From assembly GCA_905480565.1 (NCBI GenBank), contig CAJQQW010000318.1:1-15616 (forward strand): a DNA stretch of 15,616 bases, written 5' to 3'. Shown one piece after another: positions 14,037 to 15,616 of this stretch. Each line of letters opens with the position of its first letter. The first letter of the stretch is position 1. The position numbers were made by a program, and so were the translations under genes. Origin of the DNA: an uncultured Halioglobus sp. (lineage in GTDB: Bacteria > Pseudomonadota > Gammaproteobacteria > Pseudomonadales > Halieaceae). The notes beneath the pieces are model-generated. The model saw nothing but the letters and a program-made list of their open reading frames with translations. It had not been told where the DNA came from and searched no databases.

Positions 14037-14065
14037 TTTTCAAAAAAACGGCGTCTCAATATAGT
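14037..14065 (+). promoter_or_regulatory. Candidate sigma70 promoter for the DUF3604 gene
   Basis: TTTTCA (14037-14042) and TATAGT (14060-14065) are 17 bp apart, matching consensus at four and five of six positions. Transcription would begin near 14072, a 22-nt leader that contains the AGG ribosome binding site. Confidence 0.45.
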
Positions 14066-14093
14066 AGAAAGTCAAACAAAACAGGTATCTTTT

Positions 14094-15616
14094 ATGTTCA
14101 CTAAAGTGCGTCCCCCCATCGTCTCTGCCCTTGTTATAGCCGCATGCATCAGCATGCCCGCGCATCCCCAGGACGCTGGAACCCCGGACCCTGATCTCTT
14201 AACAAGAATCTATCCAGGTAAAGCCTATTCACCCTACGCAGAACGCGAATTTCCGAGTCAGGTCTATTGGGGTGAAGCTCATCTCCATACGGGCTTGTCA
14301 TTAGATGCCGGTCTTTTCGGTAACGTCCTCGGTCATGAAGATGCTTACCGCTTTGCCAGAGGAGAACAAATACAATCATCTGGCGGGCTTCAGGTAAAAC
14401 TTGGCCGACCGCTGGACTGGCTTGCTATTACAGATCACTCAGACATGATGGGTATCGCTACAGATATCCAGAAAGGAGCACCAAATATTCTGGCCAACCC
14501 CAAGGGCAAAGAATGGGCTGAGGGGTTTCAGCAAGGCGGTGACGCTGCCGGCAGAGCCGCGTTCGACCTCATCACACACTTCGCGCAAATGAAAATCCCC
14601 AAGGAGTTGGTTGACCAGTACTCTCCCGGCTCTGAGGTGTATGACAATTTATGGAATCAAATCACCTCTACGGCCGACCGCTTCAACGAGCCAGGCCGTT
14701 TTACAACACTCATTGGATTCGAGTGGACGTCCGTGCCAAAAGGATTCAATCTTCATCGCAATGTTATATTACGCGATGGCGGAGACTTAGCGAGGCAGGT
14801 TACACCACTGACCACGCAACCGCCTATAGGCACCACCGACCCGCTCGACCTTTACCAGTGGCTGCAAGATTATGAAGACACAACCGATGGGCAAGCGCTT
14901 GCAATTTCCCATAACGGAAATCTGTCCAATGGCTGGTTATTCCCATTAACCGATACCTATGCGGGCGGTAAGGTCGACAAAGAGTATGTAGAGCTCCGCG
15001 CAAAATGGGAGCCACTTTATGAGGTAACCCAGATAAAGGGAGATGGGGAAGCTCACCCGCTTCTGTCACCAGACGATGAATTCGCTGATTACGAGACGCT
15101 GGACACGGGAAACCTTGATCTCACCGAGTTGAAAAAAGAAGAAATGCTGCAGCGAGAGTATGCTCGAGAAGCATTGAAGACCGGTCTGGCACTGGAGGCC
15201 AAGCTCGGGACAAACCCCTATAAATTTGGCATGGTTGGCGGAACCGACAGTCACACCAGCCTGTCTACGGCAGAGGAGGACAATTTTTTCGGTAAGTCGA
15301 CGAGCGCCGAACCCTCACCAATGAGAATCGGTCACCCCTTTGTGAAATCAGAGTTGGGCGCAATTGAGGGCTACGAATTGGCCGCATCAGGCTACCAGGC
15401 CGTCTGGGCTGCAGAGAATACCCGTGAGGCGATTTTTGATGCCATGGAGCGCAAGGAAACCTACGCGACCACGGGGCCGAGAATCTCCGTTCGTTTTTTC
15501 GGCGGCTGGGATTTCACGGAAGAAGATCTCAGAAGCCGTGCCCCTGCCTTTCGCGGTTATGAAAAAGGGGTTCCAATGGGTTCAGATTTACCAGTGAGGG
15601 GCAGCGAATCGCCCAC
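14094..15616 (+). CDS. DUF3604 domain-containing exported protein, 3'-truncated by the window edge
   Basis: The frame stays open from ATG 14094 to the window end (507 codons and two bases), so the C-terminus is missing. An N-terminal export signal (hydrophobic residues 8-19) contains VIAAC, which fits a lipobox with C17, but a signal peptidase I site after PAHPQ is also possible. The DUF3604 features are clear: [17 protein letters not shown] with H63/H65, [11 protein letters not shown] with D114/H115, SHNGN with H273, and GGTDSHT with D385/H387. The spacing and residues recall PHP-type metal centres (HxH, DH, H, DxH), so a metal-dependent hydrolase is likely. The family is large (about 600-700 residues) and common in marine bacteria, and its substrate is unknown to me. 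The start is supported by AGG eight bases upstream and a good promoter. Confidence 0.88.
   Translation, partial: MFTKVRPPIVSALVIAACISMPAHPQDAGTPDPDLLTRIYPGKAYSPYAEREFPSQVYWGEAHLHTGLSLDAGLFGNVLGHEDAYRFARGEQIQSSGGLQVKLGRPLDWLAITDHSDMMGIATDIQKGAPNILANPKGKEWAEGFQQGGDAAGRAAFDLITHFAQMKIPKELVDQYSPGSEVYDNLWNQITSTADRFNEPGRFTTLIGFEWTSVPKGFNLHRNVILRDGGDLARQVTPLTTQPPIGTTDPLDLYQWLQDYEDTTDGQALAISHNGNLSNGWLFPLTDTYAGGKVDKEYVELRAKWEPLYEVTQIKGDGEAHPLLSPDDEFADYETLDTGNLDLTELKKEEMLQREYAREALKTGLALEAKLGTNPYKFGMVGGTDSHTSLSTAEEDNFFGKSTSAEPSPMRIGHPFVKSELGAIEGYELAASGYQAVWAAENTREAIFDAMERKETYATTGPRISVRFFGGWDFTEEDLRSRAPAFRGYEKGVPMGSDLPVRGSESP

Larger units (their letters stand above)
13528..14093. other. Intergenic region between the repeat lipoprotein and the DUF3604 gene
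   Basis: Apart from a probable frameshifted small ORF on the minus strand (13586-13809) and a promoter for the DUF3604 gene (14037-14065), I see no genes in this 566-bp stretch. A CGGGCCCG palindrome lies near 13956-13965. The start of the minus ORF is preceded at distance by TTGACC (on the minus strand around 13908) without a clear -10. Confidence 0.5.

Overview
The window looks like chromosomal DNA of a Gram-negative, aerobic, probably marine gammaproteobacterium. The support is the lipoprotein signal peptides, an outer-membrane beta-barrel protein, a DsbB-type quinone-linked thiol oxidase, and a gene set (DUF3604, F420-type DDN-like oxidoreductase, dihydrodipicolinate-reductase-like amine dehydrogenase, penicillin acylase lipoprotein) that recalls the OM60/NOR5 (Halieaceae)/Cellvibrionales groups. 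That placement is inferred from gene content and was not checked by any search. I see no rRNA or tRNA gene, insertion sequence, phage gene, integrase or CRISPR array.

Layout. 1-430: intergenic, with two dyads and a candidate promoter. 431-1465 (+): NAD(P)-dependent amine dehydrogenase/DapB-like protein, convergent with 1474-2403 (-), an exported alpha/beta hydrolase. 2404-3107: 704 bp without a supported gene, containing a perfect 17-bp dyad. 3108-4874 (+): one protein that fuses a complete acetate kinase to a complete PduL-type phosphotransacylase. 4905-5616 (-): two-gene unit of a 51-aa DUF5993 membrane protein followed by a DsbB variant. 6089-6556 (+): DDN/F420-type oxidoreductase. 6925-8304 (+): divergent GH10 lipoprotein, followed by an outer-membrane beta-barrel protein (8468-9277) and a penicillin-acylase-family lipoprotein (9669-12176). 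12322-12882 (-): Nudix hydrolase, divergent from 13033-13527 (+), a lipoprotein whose whole mature part is an 11-residue repeat. 13586-13809 (-): a small ORF that looks frameshifted. 14094 to the window end (+): DUF3604 metallo-protein, cut by the edge.

The genes do not form one pathway. Most are monocistronic, with their own leaders. Two groups are functional units: the AckA-PduL fusion (acyl-CoA to acyl-phosphate to acid plus ATP, both steps on one chain) and the DUF5993-DsbB pair (periplasmic disulfide formation). The remaining genes are largely cell-envelope or exported functions.

The most notable observations are the AckA-PduL fusion, the DsbB whose second cysteine pair sits on an extra C-terminal transmembrane segment, the almost perfect hendecad-repeat lipoprotein, and a GH10 protein with altered conserved subsite residues. 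Several perfect dyads in leaders and intergenic regions are possible operators or RNA hairpins.
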